Origin: Streptomyces sp. CNQ085
GTDB lineage: Bacteria; Actinomycetota; Actinomycetes; Streptomycetales; Streptomycetaceae
Direction: 5' to 3'
Assembly (NCBI RefSeq): GCF_022614595.1
Contig: NZ_JAJFAU010000001.1
Coordinates: 17,797 to 81,796 of the forward strand
Length of the DNA: 64,000 nt
Part shown: piece by piece, positions 9,324 to 19,591 of the stretch
Position numbering within the stretch: the stretch's first letter is position 1
Layout: every line of letters begins with the position of its first letter
Notes under the pieces: model-generated
The model's input: only the letters and a program-made list of their open reading frames with translations
What the model was told of the DNA's origin: nothing
Database searches by the model: none
Translations under genes and position numbers: made by a program

Positions 9324-11524
9324 TTCTCTCCTCGGTCGGAGTCTGCGGACGGTACGGATGGTACCGGTGGCGCGGCGGACTCCTCGGTGAGCTCGTCCCA
9401 GTCGGTGACCACCGGGACGAGCTCGCAGCGCGCCCACAGCGGGAGCTGGTCGCGGTGGTGCGGGTCCCCGGGCACGCCCGAGGCACCCAGTGGCACCACC
9501 CAGGCGCTGTCCTCGCGGCGGGCGAGGTCCCACACGTAGCGGGCGGCGGAGGCGCGGGTGCTGAGGTCGGTGACCCCGGGCACGCTGGAGGTGGCCAGCA
9601 CGCAGTCGTGGTCGCCGTCCAGGGCCGGCCAGGGCTCACCGGGATCGGCCGGCAGCGCCTGCCAGGGCGCGAGCCGGTGGGTGTCGCCCCACCGCGCCGG
9701 CGGGCCCTGTGGGGCGGTGGGGCGCGCCGCCACCTCCTCGACTGCGGCCCGTACGGCCCCGGCCCGGTCCGCGAGCGGCAGACGGTCCGTGGTCAGCAGG
9801 TGCTCCAGGGCGTATCCGACGCGGGGCAGGAGCGCGAGCCAGGGCCGGAGGACCTCCGGGGCGGGCGGCGGGTCCGCCAGCGGCCGCAGCAGCGGATGCT
9901 CCGCCAGCAGCCGCACCGTCGCGGTGCGGACGGCGGCGAATGCGGCGGCACCGGCGCTGTCGGCGTCCATCCGGCGGTCCCAGCCCAGCAGCCGTTCCCG
10001 CAGCCGCCGGGCGTCAGGCCCCAGTTCCCCGGGGCCGGTGCGCGCCAGCAGGTCCAGCAGGGGCGCGGCCGAGGCCAGCAGGGTGTCGCGGTGAACGGCC
10101 GCCATGTCCCGGGCGGACCACACGGCCCGCTCCGCCAGCAGCTCCCGGATGCGCTCGGCCCGGTGCGGCGGCGCGAACTCCACACCGAAAGGCCCGGCGA
10201 TCCCCCGCTGGTTGGCCATGACCGCGACGCCCTCGACGCGTTCGCGCGGCATCGGCCCGCGCCGGGCCCGCCAGGCGTACCGGGGCTCCCAGGCGGGCAC
10301 TACCCTCGTGCGGTTGTCCGGATGGCGCACGGGGACGGTGCCCGCCACCCGGTGCAGCGTCCCGCCCGCGGTGTCGGCGGCCAGGACGACGTTGACCGGC
10401 TCCACCCAGCCGTCCAGGGCCCGGTCGATGTCGGCGACGTTCCGGGCCCGCAACAGGGCGGGAAGCACGCCGAAACCGAGGCCGGCGCCCGCACGCGAGG
10501 GGTGGCGCAGGGAGAGCGCGCCGAAGGCGTCCGGGGCGGAGAAGCCCCGGACCGTGGCGTCCGGGGCGTGGGAGCCCGAACCCGCCCAGGCCGCCGCCTC
10601 GTCGCCGTCGGCGATGACGGGACCGCGTTCGGTCTCGATCACCTCGACCGCCACGGGCTCGCCGCCTGCCACCTCGATCGTCTCGATACGGCGCTCGGCG
10701 GGCCGCCATCCGTCCGGGCCCAGCGCCTCCACCCGCTCCCCGCCCGGCCCGGTGCGCCGCAGCCGCTCGCGGTAGAGGTCCTGGTAGTCGGCCATGGCGT
10801 TGGTGATGGCCCAGGCCACATGGCCGGCGTGGCCGAAGTGGGCGATGCCGGGGACGCCGGGGACGGCGAGGCCGACGACGTCGAACTCCGGGCAGGCCAG
10901 CCGGATCTGCTGGTAGACGCCCGGGGCCTCGACGAACCGGTGGGGGTCGCCCGCGACGATCGCCGAGCCCGTGGCGGTGCGCTCCGCCGGGACGAGCCAG
11001 CCGTTGCTGCCGGAGGTGCCGGGCCCGTCGGTGGCGAACACCCCGACCCACCCGGGTCCCAGGCGGCGGGCGACGGCGTCGCGCCAGAGCTTGGCCGGGA
11101 AACCCGCGAACAGGATGTGCGCCGACAGCCAGACGCCCATCGGCGTCCACGGCCGCCAGCGGCCGGGGAGGAGGCCGGTGGCGGCGAACTCCGGTGCCCG
11201 GGCGGCCCCTTCCGCCAGCCCGTCGTTGACTCCGCCGACGTAGGAGCGGACCCAGGCGGCGGTGCCGGGATTCTCGCGCTCCAGGGCTTCCATGCACCGC
11301 CGGGCGGTGTCGTCCAGCCGCACCCGCCGCGCGAACCGGTCCCAGGAGACGGCCTCCGCGCCGAGGAACGAAGCGGTGGTGCCCTGCGAGCGGTGCCGCT
11401 CGACCTCGAGCTGCCAGGCGCGGTCCGCCGCCGCGTTGCGGCCCTGGGCGTACGCCAGCTCCTGCGCGCCGTCCGCGCGCAGGTGCGGCACGCCCCAGGC
11501 GTCCCGATAGACCTTCACGGCCAT
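9320..11524 (-). CDS. Penicillin-acylase-family Ntn hydrolase (DesG-like), no signal peptide
   Basis: A 734-residue hydrolase of the penicillin acylase family, which cleave amide bonds after self-cutting into alpha and beta chains. The new beta-chain N-terminus is expected at Ser173 in the GSNGW motif (residues 172-176), giving chains of about 172 and 562 residues. The N-terminal VYRDAWGVPHLRA and AYAQGRNAAADRAWQLE blocks are standard. Unlike typical members it starts directly with MAVKVYRD and has no signal peptide or spacer, so it should act in the cytoplasm. Four-base overlap with the downstream GNAT and three bases from the MFS gene place it in the des operon. A role making or trimming aryl- or acyl-amide siderophore variants is inferred. 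Confidence 0.85.
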   Translation of the reverse strand: MAVKVYRDAWGVPHLRADGAQELAYAQGRNAAADRAWQLEVERHRSQGTTASFLGAEAVSWDRFARRVRLDDTARRCMEALERENPGTAAWVRSYVGGVNDGLAEGAARAPEFAATGLLPGRWRPWTPMGVWLSAHILFAGFPAKLWRDAVARRLGPGWVGVFATDGPGTSGSNGWLVPAERTATGSAIVAGDPHRFVEAPGVYQQIRLACPEFDVVGLAVPGVPGIAHFGHAGHVAWAITNAMADYQDLYRERLRRTGPGGERVEALGPDGWRPAERRIETIEVAGGEPVAVEVIETERGPVIADGDEAAAWAGSGSHAPDATVRGFSAPDAFGALSLRHPSRAGAGLGFGVLPALLRARNVADIDRALDGWVEPVNVVLAADTAGGTLHRVAGTVPVRHPDNRTRVVPAWEPRYAWRARRGPMPRERVEGVAVMANQRGIAGPFGVEFAPPHRAERIRELLAERAVWSARDMAAVHRDTLLASAAPLLDLLARTGPGELGPDARRLRERLLGWDRRMDADSAGAAAFAAVRTATVRLLAEHPLLRPLADPPPAPEVLRPWLALLPRVGYALEHLLTTDRLPLADRAGAVRAAVEEVAARPTAPQGPPARWGDTHRLAPWQALPADPGEPWPALDGDHDCVLATSSVPGVTDLSTRASAARYVWDLARREDSAWVVPLGASGVPGDPHHRDQLPLWARCELVPVVTDWDELTEESAAPPVPSVPSADSDRGEK

Positions 11525-11527
11525 GTG

Positions 11528-13120
11528 TCAGCTCTCCTTCCCGTGGGAGGGACGCGGCTTTGCCGCCGTACCCCGTACGGCGGGCCGCCCGGCGCGGCCC
11601 AGCAGCAGGCCGGCCGCGCAGCCGCCGGCGAGGACCGCCGCGGCGCCGGCCAGCTGCCCGGTCCGCAGGCCGGAGGCGAACGCCTCGGCGACCGCGGCCA
11701 GATCGGCCTCCCCGGAGACCCGGGCCAGCGCGGCGGGCAGCGACTCGGCGTCGCCCGCCGAGTCCGGCAGCAGGATCGCGAACCGGGAGGCCAGGACGGC
11801 ACCCAGGACGGCGACGCCCAGACCGGCGCCCATCTCGGTGAGGGTGCCGTTGACACCGGCCCCCGCGCCCGCCTTCTCCTTGGGGATCGAGCTCATGACG
11901 GCCTCGGCGATGGCCGGGTTGGCACAGCCGCAGCCCGCCCCCATCAGCACCAGGCCGATCAGGATCCCCCCGTAGCCTCCGCCGCCGACAAGGGCGACGA
12001 CCGCGAGACCGGCCGCCATCACGGCCATGCCCGAGGCGATCATCACCGGCAGGCCGAAGCGCGCGATCAGCCGCGCGGAGACGCCGGTGAAGTTCACCAG
12101 CACCACCGTCAGCGCGAAGGGCGCCACGGCCAGACCCGCCTGGAGCGGGCTGTCGCCGCGGACGAACTGGAACTGCTGCGTGAGCAGGTACAGGGCGCCG
12201 CCGCTGCCGAAGGTGATCAGCATGACACCCGTCACCGCCCCGGTGAAGCGGCGGCTGCGGAACAGGGCCGGATCCAGCATCGGGTGCTCGGTGCGCCGCT
12301 CCCAGTGCAGGAAGGCCGCCAGCACGGCTGCTCCCAGCACGGCCGGCACCAGGATCCGCGGAGAGGCCCAGCCCTCCTCCGGGCCGGTGATGACGGCGTG
12401 GACCACGCAGGTCATGCCGGTGACCGAGAGCACCAGGCCCGGCAGGTCCAGGCGGCCGCCGCGCGGGTCGCGGCTCTCGGGGACGAGGACCGCGACGGCG
12501 ACCAGCCCGAGAAGCACCACCGGGATGTTGATCAGGAAGACCGCGCCCCACCAGAAGTGGCTGAGCACCAGACCGCCGACCACCGGACCGGAGGCGAAGC
12601 CGAGGGCGTTGACGGCGCCCCACAGGCCGATGGCCTTCGGCCGCTCGCTCGCGTCGAAGACCTGCATGACGACGGCGAGGGTGGTCGTCAGCAGCAGGGC
12701 CGCGCCCACGCCCATGCCCGCGCGGGCCGCGATGAGCTGGGCGGAGGAGGAGGCCAGCCCCGCGGCCAGCGAACCGGCCCCGAACAGGGCCAGCCCGGTC
12801 AGCAGCATCCGCTTGCGTCCGTAGCGGTCGGCGGCGTTGCCCGCCGCGAGCAGCAGACCCGCCTGCACCAGGGCGTAGGCGTTGATCATCCACTGCACGT
12901 CCGCGGTGGACGCGTCCAGCTCACCGGTCAGCGACGGGATCGCCACGTTGAGCACGGTGTTGTCGAGCACCACGACGAGTTCGGCCAGGCAGACCACGGT
13001 CAGGATCGCCCAGCGGGCGGGGTGCCCGCCGGACGGTCCGGTCTCCGCCGTGCCGGGTTCCTGGCCGGGTTCCTGGCCGGGCGCCGGGCCGGCGCCGGCG
13101 GCCGGGTCGGTGGTCACCAC
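11528..13120 (-). CDS. MFS DHA2 (EmrB/QacA-type) exporter, probable siderophore exporter
   Basis: A 530-residue drug:proton antiporter with about 14 membrane segments. Motif C-like and motif A features are present: LDNTVLNVAIPSLTGEL in the first helix, NAADRYGRKRMLLTG in the loop between helices 2 and 3, and GPVVGGLV. A 35-residue Pro/Gly-rich N-terminal tail precedes helix 1. It starts seven bases after the desD stop codon with GGGGAGGG inside desD, and is followed at once by the acylase gene, so it is cotranscribed with the siderophore synthesis genes. Export of the finished hydroxamate is the natural role by context. S. coelicolor desABCD, as I recall it, has no exporter in this position. 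Confidence 0.88.
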   Translation of the reverse strand: MVTTDPAAGAGPAPGQEPGQEPGTAETGPSGGHPARWAILTVVCLAELVVVLDNTVLNVAIPSLTGELDASTADVQWMINAYALVQAGLLLAAGNAADRYGRKRMLLTGLALFGAGSLAAGLASSSAQLIAARAGMGVGAALLLTTTLAVVMQVFDASERPKAIGLWGAVNALGFASGPVVGGLVLSHFWWGAVFLINIPVVLLGLVAVAVLVPESRDPRGGRLDLPGLVLSVTGMTCVVHAVITGPEEGWASPRILVPAVLGAAVLAAFLHWERRTEHPMLDPALFRSRRFTGAVTGVMLITFGSGGALYLLTQQFQFVRGDSPLQAGLAVAPFALTVVLVNFTGVSARLIARFGLPVMIASGMAVMAAGLAVVALVGGGGYGGILIGLVLMGAGCGCANPAIAEAVMSSIPKEKAGAGAGVNGTLTEMGAGLGVAVLGAVLASRFAILLPDSAGDAESLPAALARVSGEADLAAVAEAFASGLRTGQLAGAAAVLAGGCAAGLLLGRAGRPAVRGTAAKPRPSHGKES

Positions 13121-13126
13121 GGTGTG

Positions 13127-14986
13127 TCAGGCCCTCCCCGGGGCGTAGGGGGCGATGGGGTTCTTCAGGCTGCCGACGAGCTGGAGCGCTCCGGAGGGGT
13201 CCGCCAGGTCCACCATCTGCCGGTTGTCGCGCAACTGGAGCCGGTTGAGGCAGGACAGCGCGAACTCGTCGGCGAAGATGTCGTACCGCTCGAACCGTCC
13301 GGCCAGCTCCGGCACGGACTCCTGGTAGCGGATCACCGCTTCGGCGACCGTGCGCCAGAAGGCGTCCTCGGTCAGTACGCCCCGGTCGGCGAGGATCGCG
13401 CCGAGGTGGCGCAGGAAGCAGTCGAAGACGTCGGTGAGGATGGCCAGCAGCCGCATGTCCTCGGGCGTCTCGGCGCGGACGCGCTCGACCTCGGGGGGCA
13501 GTTCCACGCCGGAGTCCATCACGACGATCTCCTCGGCGATGTCCTTGAACACCGCCCGCGCCACCGCGTCGTCCTCCAGGACGAGGATGACGTTCTCGCC
13601 GTGCGGCATGTACGCCAGGTCGTAGGCGTAGAAGCTGTGGAGCAGCGGGACGAGGTAGGCGTCCAGGTAGCGGCCCAGCCAGGCCTCGGGGGTGAGACCG
13701 GAGCGCTCGATCAGCGCGGCGGCCAGCGAGCCCCCTGCCGCGTCGGTGTGGAGCAGGGAGGCCATGGTGGCCAGGCGCTGCCCTTCCTCCAGGGTGGGGA
13801 CGGGGCTCTCACGCCACAGGGCCGCGAGCATCTTGCGGTAGGGCGAGTAGCGGTCGGTGGCGGCCTCGTAGCCGGGGTGGCGGTAGCCGACGGCAGCGCG
13901 CTCGCGGATGATCTCCAGTCCGGTGGCACGCAGGACGGGGTCCTTGGCGACCAGGTCGGCCAGCCAGTCGTTGATGGCGGGGGTGGCCTCCATGTAGGCC
14001 GCCGACAGGCCCCGCATGAAACCCATGTTGAGCACGGACAGGGCCGTCTTGACGTAGTGCTTGTCCGGCGCGGAGATGTTGAAGAAGGTGCGGATGGACT
14101 GCTGCGCCAGGTACTCGTCCTCGCCCTCGCCCACCAGCACGATGCGGCGCTGGGCGACCTCGGCGGAGAAGGTCACGGCGAGCTTGTTCCACCACTGCCA
14201 GGGGTGGACGGGGATCAGCAGGTAGTCCGCCGGGTCCAGGTCCTGACCGCGCAGGACGGAGTCGAACCGGTCGAGGGCGGCCTGCCCGAGCTCGGCGCGC
14301 ACCAGCGCGTGGTAGTCGGTGTCGGCCGAGCACGTGAAGGTGGTGTGGTCACGGTGGGCGGCCACCCACAGCAGCCGCACCGGGGCCGCGGCCTCGGGCG
14401 CGTAGGCCAGGTACTCGTGGATCCCGAAGCCGAGGCGGCCGTTGTTGGCGACGAAGCAAGGATGCCCCTCGGTCATACCGGTCTCGATCGCCTGGAAGCC
14501 GGCGCCGGCCAGCTCGGCGGCGGTGACCGGCTCCTTCGCCAGTTTGTACGCGGTGCTCGCCAGGGTGGAGCTGATCTCCTCCAGGTAGACGGGCAGTATC
14601 TCGTCGCTCAGGCCCAGGGCGCCGCGGAACTCGGTGAAGAACGCGAAGGCGTCCAGGGACAGTTCGGCGCCGCCGCGGTGGCGGGTGATGCTGTCGGCGT
14701 CGATCTGCCAGTGGTCGAGCGCCATCAGGCGGGCCGTGAAGCGGTACTCGGTCCCCTCCCGGCCGTTCCCGTCCTCGCCGCCGGTGACGGCGTAGCGCCC
14801 GCCGCCCAGCTCGGCGGGGGCCAGCAGACGCTCGTGGGAGAACTCCGACAGGGCCTTGCGCAGCAGCAGCCGTACGGCGGTGTCCCAGTTGCCGGGGGTC
14901 AGATGGGCCACGGCCCGCTGTGGACCGGACTGCGGGCCGGGATACGGGCCGGGGTGCGGTGCGGCGCGGGGGGAGTCGGTGGTCAC
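13127..14986 (-). CDS. desD: Desferrioxamine synthetase DesD (NIS synthetase, type C)
   Basis: A 619-residue IucA/IucC-family ATP-dependent ligase that joins and cyclises N-hydroxy-N-succinylcadaverine units into desferrioxamines. Family blocks include EGHPCFVANNGRLGFG, YLLIPVHPWQWWN, SIRTFFNISAPDKHYVKTAL and LVPLLHSFYAYDLAYMPHGENV, where His and Asn residues bind ATP and metal. The end GSLKNPIAPYAP is the usual DesD C-terminus. The N-terminal 25 residues are a Pro/Gly-repeat tail. GTG 14986 overlaps the desC stop by four bases, a translational-coupling arrangement. Closest in layout to S. coelicolor DesD; the exact product ring or chain size cannot be read from sequence. Confidence 0.93.
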   Translation of the reverse strand: MTTDSPRAAPHPGPYPGPQSGPQRAVAHLTPGNWDTAVRLLLRKALSEFSHERLLAPAELGGGRYAVTGGEDGNGREGTEYRFTARLMALDHWQIDADSITRHRGGAELSLDAFAFFTEFRGALGLSDEILPVYLEEISSTLASTAYKLAKEPVTAAELAGAGFQAIETGMTEGHPCFVANNGRLGFGIHEYLAYAPEAAAPVRLLWVAAHRDHTTFTCSADTDYHALVRAELGQAALDRFDSVLRGQDLDPADYLLIPVHPWQWWNKLAVTFSAEVAQRRIVLVGEGEDEYLAQQSIRTFFNISAPDKHYVKTALSVLNMGFMRGLSAAYMEATPAINDWLADLVAKDPVLRATGLEIIRERAAVGYRHPGYEAATDRYSPYRKMLAALWRESPVPTLEEGQRLATMASLLHTDAAGGSLAAALIERSGLTPEAWLGRYLDAYLVPLLHSFYAYDLAYMPHGENVILVLEDDAVARAVFKDIAEEIVVMDSGVELPPEVERVRAETPEDMRLLAILTDVFDCFLRHLGAILADRGVLTEDAFWRTVAEAVIRYQESVPELAGRFERYDIFADEFALSCLNRLQLRDNRQMVDLADPSGALQLVGSLKNPIAPYAPGRA

Positions 14987-15555
14987 AGGGCGGCTCCTCG
15001 CATGGCGGCCTCGAAGCTCTCGCGGGTGCAGAAGCTCAGCAGGGCCTCCTTCTCCGGTTTGGCGATCGTGGCGGCGACCTCGAAACCGACGGCGGCGTTG
15101 AGGGCGTGCACGGCGGTGTTGCGGGCGTCGGGCTCGACGACCACACGGCGGGTGGCCGGGTCGTCGAAGAGCATCTCCATCACCGTGGTGATGACGGCGA
15201 GGGTGAATCCGTGGACCGGGGCGTCGGACGGCGCGGTGAGGAAGTGCATCCCGACATCGCCCGTCCGGTGGTCGTACAGCCCGGCCAGCTCCACGTGGGC
15301 GGGGTCGTAGCGCTCGACGAGGAAGGCGGGACTGCCGCGGTGCAGGCCCAGGAAGGCATCGTGGTGCGGGTGTTCGGCGATCCGCCGGTACTCGTCGGCC
15401 ACCTGCCGCTCGTCGGCGTCCTGCATCATCCAGTACACGGCCTTGGGGTGGGTCACCCAGGAGCGCAGCAGGGGCGCGTCGGCGGTGGGGTCGAGGGTGA
15501 CCACGGAGAGTCCCCCCAGTCCGGGATCCTCGCGGTGGAAGAGGATCTCGCTCAC
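14983..15555 (-). CDS. desC: N-hydroxycadaverine acyltransferase DesC
   Basis: A 190-residue GNAT enzyme that transfers succinyl or acetyl (and in some strains longer acyl) groups from CoA to N-hydroxycadaverine. Visible parts are [60 protein letters not shown] and [22 protein letters not shown], the family's conserved ending. It overlaps both desB and desD by four bases. A second GNAT with the same fold closes the operon at 8694-9323, so two acylation specificities may be used. Confidence 0.92.
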   Translation of the reverse strand: MSEILFHREDPGLGGLSVVTLDPTADAPLLRSWVTHPKAVYWMMQDADERQVADEYRRIAEHPHHDAFLGLHRGSPAFLVERYDPAHVELAGLYDHRTGDVGMHFLTAPSDAPVHGFTLAVITTVMEMLFDDPATRRVVVEPDARNTAVHALNAAVGFEVAATIAKPEKEALLSFCTRESFEAAMRGAAL

Positions 15556-16889
15556 ACGATGCTCCCCTCGGGGGCGCCGAAGTCCTGGAAGGTGATGGAC
15601 TTCTCGACGGGGTAGACCTCGCGGCCGAGGATCTCGCGGATGATCCAGGAGTTGCGGTACGGGCCCATGCCCAGGTCCGGCGAGGTGACGCTGTGGGCGT
15701 GGACGGCGCCGTTCTGCAGGAAGACACCGCGGCCGGTGACATCGACGCTGTAGTTGCGGGCGACGTCGAAGCGGCCCGAGGAGTCGAAGCGGATGCGGTC
15801 GCCGATGCCGTCCAGGAAGGCGGGGACGCGGTGGCGGTAGCCGGTGGCCAGGACCAGTCCTTCGGTGGTGAGGGTGAACTCCTCGTCCTGCTCGACCTGG
15901 TGCAGCCCGAGGGTGTAGGAGTCGCTCGCCTCGTCGTGGGAGGCGGAGGTCAGCGCTGTGTTGGTCAGCAGCCGGGTGGGGACGGGACCGGCGGCGCTCT
16001 TGGCGTACAGCAGGTCGAAGATGTCGTTGATCAGGGCCTCGTTGATGCCCTTGAACAGACCCTTCTGCTCGCCCTCCAGCCGGTGCCGGGTGGTCTCGGG
16101 CAGGGCGTGGAAGTAGTCGATGTAGTCGGGGGAGGTCATCTCCAGGGTCAGCTTGGTGTACTCCAGCGGGAAGAACCGCGGGGAGCGGGTGACCCAGTTC
16201 AGGCGGTAGCCGTGGGTGTCGATCTCCGAGAGCAGGTCGTGGTAGATCTCGGCGGCGCTCTGCCCGCTGCCCACGACCGTGATGCTCTTCTTGGCCTGGA
16301 GCGCCTTCCTGTGCTCCAGGTAGCGGGAGTTGTGGATCACATCGCCGCCCAGCCCCTCGCAGGACTCGGGAACGTACGGCGGGGTGCCGGTGCCCAGCAC
16401 CAGGTGGCGGGCGCGGTGTTCGCCGAGTTCGCCGGTGGAGGTGTCGCGGGCGGTGACGGTGTACAGGCCCTCGGTCTCGTCGTGGGAGACGGCTGTGACC
16501 TCGCGGCCGAAGCGGACGCAGGACAGCCGGCCGGCGGCCCAGCGGCAGTAGGCGTTGTACTCGGCGCGCAGCGGATAGAAGCTCTCGCGGATGTAGAACT
16601 GGTACAGGCGCCCGGACTGCTTGAGGTAGTTGAGGAAGGAGTAGGGGGAGGTGGGGTCGGCCATGGTCACCAGGTCGGCCATGAAGGGCGTCTGCAGGGT
16701 GACGCCGTCCAGCAGCATGCCGGGGTGCCAGTCGAACTCCGGGCGGCTCTCCAGGAAGAGCCCGTCGAGGTCGTCGACCGGTTCCGTCAGACAGGCCAGC
16801 CCCAGGTTGAAGGGGCCCAGTCCGATGGCTATGAAGTCGTGAGGGGTGGACACGTCGTCTCCGTGGGTCTGGTGGATCCGGTGGTTCAT
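15552..16889 (-). CDS. desB: Cadaverine N-monooxygenase DesB
   Basis: A 445-residue flavoprotein of the lysine/ornithine N-hydroxylase family that forms N-hydroxycadaverine using FAD, NADPH and oxygen. The FAD site is [13 protein letters not shown] near residue 20, the NADPH site is [16 protein letters not shown], and the ATGYRH motif near the C-terminus is present. [36 protein letters not shown] is the diagnostic family block. ATG 16889 overlaps the desA stop by four bases; an alternative GTG at 16853 has GGAG upstream. Confidence 0.93.
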   Translation of the reverse strand: MNHRIHQTHGDDVSTPHDFIAIGLGPFNLGLACLTEPVDDLDGLFLESRPEFDWHPGMLLDGVTLQTPFMADLVTMADPTSPYSFLNYLKQSGRLYQFYIRESFYPLRAEYNAYCRWAAGRLSCVRFGREVTAVSHDETEGLYTVTARDTSTGELGEHRARHLVLGTGTPPYVPESCEGLGGDVIHNSRYLEHRKALQAKKSITVVGSGQSAAEIYHDLLSEIDTHGYRLNWVTRSPRFFPLEYTKLTLEMTSPDYIDYFHALPETTRHRLEGEQKGLFKGINEALINDIFDLLYAKSAAGPVPTRLLTNTALTSASHDEASDSYTLGLHQVEQDEEFTLTTEGLVLATGYRHRVPAFLDGIGDRIRFDSSGRFDVARNYSVDVTGRGVFLQNGAVHAHSVTSPDLGMGPYRNSWIIREILGREVYPVEKSITFQDFGAPEGSIV

Positions 16890-18469
16890 GCGGCCGGTGA
16901 GCCGTCCGGGCGGGCGGCGGAGGAGGCCAGGTGTTCCTGGGCGTGTCCGGCGATCAGATCGAGGACGGCGCGGATGTCGTCCGTCGTCGTCTCCGGGTTG
17001 AGCAGGGTGAACTTCAGGTGGTGGCGGCCGTCGACCACCGTTCCGGCGACCACGGCCTCGCCGGAGGCGGCCAGGGCCTCGCGGGCGTGCAGGTTGGCCA
17101 GGTCCACGGCCGTCTCGTCGGCGCGGCCCGCGCCTGCGCCGGTGTCCGCGCAGGGGGTGTAGCGGAAGACCAGGGTGGAGAGCGTCGGCCTGGTGACGAC
17201 GGTGAAGCGGGGGTCGTCCTCCAGGATCCGCCAGGTGTCGGCGGCCAGGTCCACCACCTGGTCGAAGAGCGCGCCGACGGTGTCGGCGCCCATGATGCGC
17301 AGGGTCAGCCACAGCTTGAGCGCGTCGAAGCGCCGGGTCGTCTGGAGGGACTTGTCGACCTGGTTGGGGATGAGCTTCTCGGCGCTGCGGACCGGGTTCA
17401 GGTAGTCGGCGTGGTACGTGGCGTGCCGCAGGGCGGCGCCGTCGCGGACGAGGACGGCGCTGGAACTGACCGGCTGGAAGAAGGACTTGTGGTAGTCGAC
17501 GGTGACCGAGTCGGCCCGCTCGATGCCGCTCAGCAGATGGCGGCGCGTGGGCGAGGCCAGCAGTCCGCAGCCGTAGGCGGCGTCGACGTGGAACCAGGTC
17601 CCGGCCTCCCGGCACAGCTCGGCGATCTCGGGCAGGGGGTCGATGGAGCCGAAGTCGGTGGTGCCGGCGGTGGCGGAGACAGCCATCACCGTCAGGCCCT
17701 CCTCCCGGCAGCGGCGCAGCTCGCGGGCGAGGACGTCGGTACGCATCCGGCGGTCGCCGTCGCAGGGGACACAGATGACCGACTCCGGCTCCAGGCCGAG
17801 GAGTTTGGCGGCCTTTAGCACGGAGAAGTGGCCGGCCTCGGAGGTCAGGACGCGCAGTTTCGGCAGCATCCGGGAGACCGGCGGCGGGGTGGAGGAGTTC
17901 TTCCGCAGCAGCCGGAGGGCCTCCTCGCGGGCCAGCAGCAGCGCCTGGAGGTTGGACTGGGTGCCGCCGCTGGTGAAGATGCCGTCGGCGGCGCGGCCCA
18001 GGCCGATGCGGTCGGCGGTCCAGTCGATGAGCCGGCGCTCCATCAGAGTGCCGCCGGCGCTCTGGTCCCAGGTGTCCAGGGAGGAGTTGACGGCGGAGAG
18101 GACGGCCTCGCCGAGGAGGGCGGGAAGCACCACCGGGCAGTTGAGGTGGGCGAGGTAGCGGGGGTGGTGGAAGTAGACCGCGTCGCGGAGGTAGACGCGC
18201 TCCAGTTCGTCGAGGGCGGCGGCCGGGTCGCCCAGGGGGCTGTCGAGGTCGATGCCGTCCACCACCGAGGCCAGTTCGCCGGGGGTGACGCCGGTGAACG
18301 GCCGGCTGGTTCCGGCGACCGTCCGGGCGACCCGCGCCACGCCGTCGGAGACCAGCCGCCGGTAGTACTCGGCGGTGGAGCCGTTCAGCAGATGGGAACG
18401 GGGGTCGCCGCCGACGGGGCCGGCCGTGTCGACAGGAGCGAGAGGGGAGGCGGATCCCTGGGGGCTCAC
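16886..18469 (-). CDS. desA: PLP-dependent lysine decarboxylase DesA
   Basis: A 527-residue group II decarboxylase converting lysine to cadaverine, the committed step of desferrioxamine synthesis. GGTQSN at 168-173 binds phosphate of PLP, the HVDAAYG Asp296 holds the pyridine nitrogen, and Lys328 in DYHKSFFQP forms the Schiff base. The start is GTG 18469 next to GGAGG-free sequence, so initiation may be modest. It is the first gene of the seven-gene operon desA-B-C-D-MFS-acylase-GNAT. An iron box sits 34 bases upstream of the start, so repression by DmdR1/IdeR with Fe(II) is expected. Confidence 0.93.
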   Translation of the reverse strand: MSPQGSASPLAPVDTAGPVGGDPRSHLLNGSTAEYYRRLVSDGVARVARTVAGTSRPFTGVTPGELASVVDGIDLDSPLGDPAAALDELERVYLRDAVYFHHPRYLAHLNCPVVLPALLGEAVLSAVNSSLDTWDQSAGGTLMERRLIDWTADRIGLGRAADGIFTSGGTQSNLQALLLAREEALRLLRKNSSTPPPVSRMLPKLRVLTSEAGHFSVLKAAKLLGLEPESVICVPCDGDRRMRTDVLARELRRCREEGLTVMAVSATAGTTDFGSIDPLPEIAELCREAGTWFHVDAAYGCGLLASPTRRHLLSGIERADSVTVDYHKSFFQPVSSSAVLVRDGAALRHATYHADYLNPVRSAEKLIPNQVDKSLQTTRRFDALKLWLTLRIMGADTVGALFDQVVDLAADTWRILEDDPRFTVVTRPTLSTLVFRYTPCADTGAGAGRADETAVDLANLHAREALAASGEAVVAGTVVDGRHHLKFTLLNPETTTDDIRAVLDLIAGHAQEHLASSAARPDGSPAA

Positions 18470-18502
18470 GCGCGGGTCCTCCGAATCGGGGGAGCAGGAA
18501 AC

Positions 18503-18521
18503 TTAAGTAAGGCTATCCTAA
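18503..18521. promoter_or_regulatory. Iron box in front of desA
   Basis: TTAAGTAAGGCTATCCTAA is an imperfect 19-bp palindrome. Read on the minus strand it matches the DtxR/DmdR1 consensus TTAGGTTAGCCTAACCTAA at 16 of 19 positions. It lies between desF (ends 18595) and desA (starts 18469), in desA promoter position, and should shut the operon when iron is plentiful. Confidence 0.88.
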
Positions 18522-18594
18522 CTTACTTTGATCATGCGGGAGTCCACCGTGCCGCGGGTGGTACGTGGGGCTCTGTGCGGGTTCGCCCCCCGTG

Positions 18595-19524
18595 TCAGGC
18601 GGCGTCGGTGAGCGCCTCGGCGCGCAGATCCTCCTCCGAGGCGCCCATTCGCCAGTACCCGGAGAAGGCCACCCGGCCGCGGTCCAAGCCTCGTTCGGAC
18701 ACCAGGTGGCGGCGCAGTGCACGCACCGCGGCGGCCTCGCCCGCCAGCCACGCGTACGCGCCGCCCCACGCCTCCTCGGGCAGTACGGCCTCGCGTACGG
18801 CGTCCACCACCACGCCGTGCCGCCGGAAGTCCTCCCGGACCAGCCAGGTGACCTCCGCGTCGGCCGCGGTGGGCAGCGGCCGTACGTCCCCCGCCCGGGG
18901 CACCTCGACCCACGCCCGCGCCCGGACGCCGGCGGGCAGCCAGGCCAGGATCCCGGCGAGGGCGGGCAGCGCCGTCTCGTCGGCGGCGAGCAGCACCCGG
19001 TCCGTGCCGGCGGGAGGACGGAAGCCGACGCTCCTGTTCTCCGCGACGACCGGGCCCAGCAGGCGGACCCGGTCACCGGGCCGGGCGCGCCGGGCCCAGC
19101 GGGTCGCGGGACCGGTGTCGCCGTGCAGGACGAAGTCGACGTCCACCTCGCCCGCCTTCGGCCGCTGCGCGGCCACGGTGTAGGAGCGCATGATCGCGCG
19201 CACCGCCGGATCCATCACCCGCCAGGCCGCGAACCAGCCGTCGCCCAGCTCCACCGGGACGACGGGCTCCCTCTGGCCGGGCTGAGGCAGGAAGAGCGAG
19301 AAGCTCTGGTCCCTCCCGCCGCCCGCGAACCGCCCGAGCCTCTCCCCCCTGAAGGTGATCCGGACCAGGGACGGTCCCAGTCGCGCGGTGCGCACGACCG
19401 AGGCATCGAAGAAGCCGAACGGCGAGGCCCGCCGGGTGGCGGGAGCGCGGTGGGGCGCCGGCGGCCGGTGAGCCGCGGCAGAGGCGGCGGGAGGGGTGAC
19501 GGGGGTGGCGGTGCGCGGTGTCAT
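18595..19524 (-). CDS. desF: Siderophore-interacting protein (ferric-siderophore reductase, DesF-like)
   Basis: A 309-residue FAD-binding 9/SIP-family enzyme thought to reduce Fe(III) in imported ferrioxamine and so release iron in the cytoplasm. RSYTVAAQRPKAGEVDVDFVLHGDTGPATRWA carries the FAD-binding RxYT motif, LLAADETALPALAGILAWLP is the NAD(P)H part, and FSGYWRMGASEEDL is the usual SIP C-terminus. A 30-residue Pro/Ala-rich start is variable. ATG 19524 has AAGGAGAG upstream. It follows desE by 67 bases on the same strand, and so shares the promoter with the iron box at 20697. Confidence 0.92.
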   Translation of the reverse strand: MTPRTATPVTPPAASAAAHRPPAPHRAPATRRASPFGFFDASVVRTARLGPSLVRITFRGERLGRFAGGGRDQSFSLFLPQPGQREPVVPVELGDGWFAAWRVMDPAVRAIMRSYTVAAQRPKAGEVDVDFVLHGDTGPATRWARRARPGDRVRLLGPVVAENRSVGFRPPAGTDRVLLAADETALPALAGILAWLPAGVRARAWVEVPRAGDVRPLPTAADAEVTWLVREDFRRHGVVVDAVREAVLPEEAWGGAYAWLAGEAAAVRALRRHLVSERGLDRGRVAFSGYWRMGASEEDLRAEALTDAA

Positions 19525-19591
19525 CTGCGGGCTCTCCTTCTCGGAGGTTGCTGTCCTGCGCGGTCTGGGGGCGGCACGACCCGGCCCCGGC

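Noticed and set aside
9455-15310. A 1951-codon open frame on the plus strand across the des operon
   Set aside because: It runs antisense to the acylase, MFS, desD and desC genes, is full of Gly, Gln, His and Arg, and has no domains. It is a by-product of third-position GC bias.
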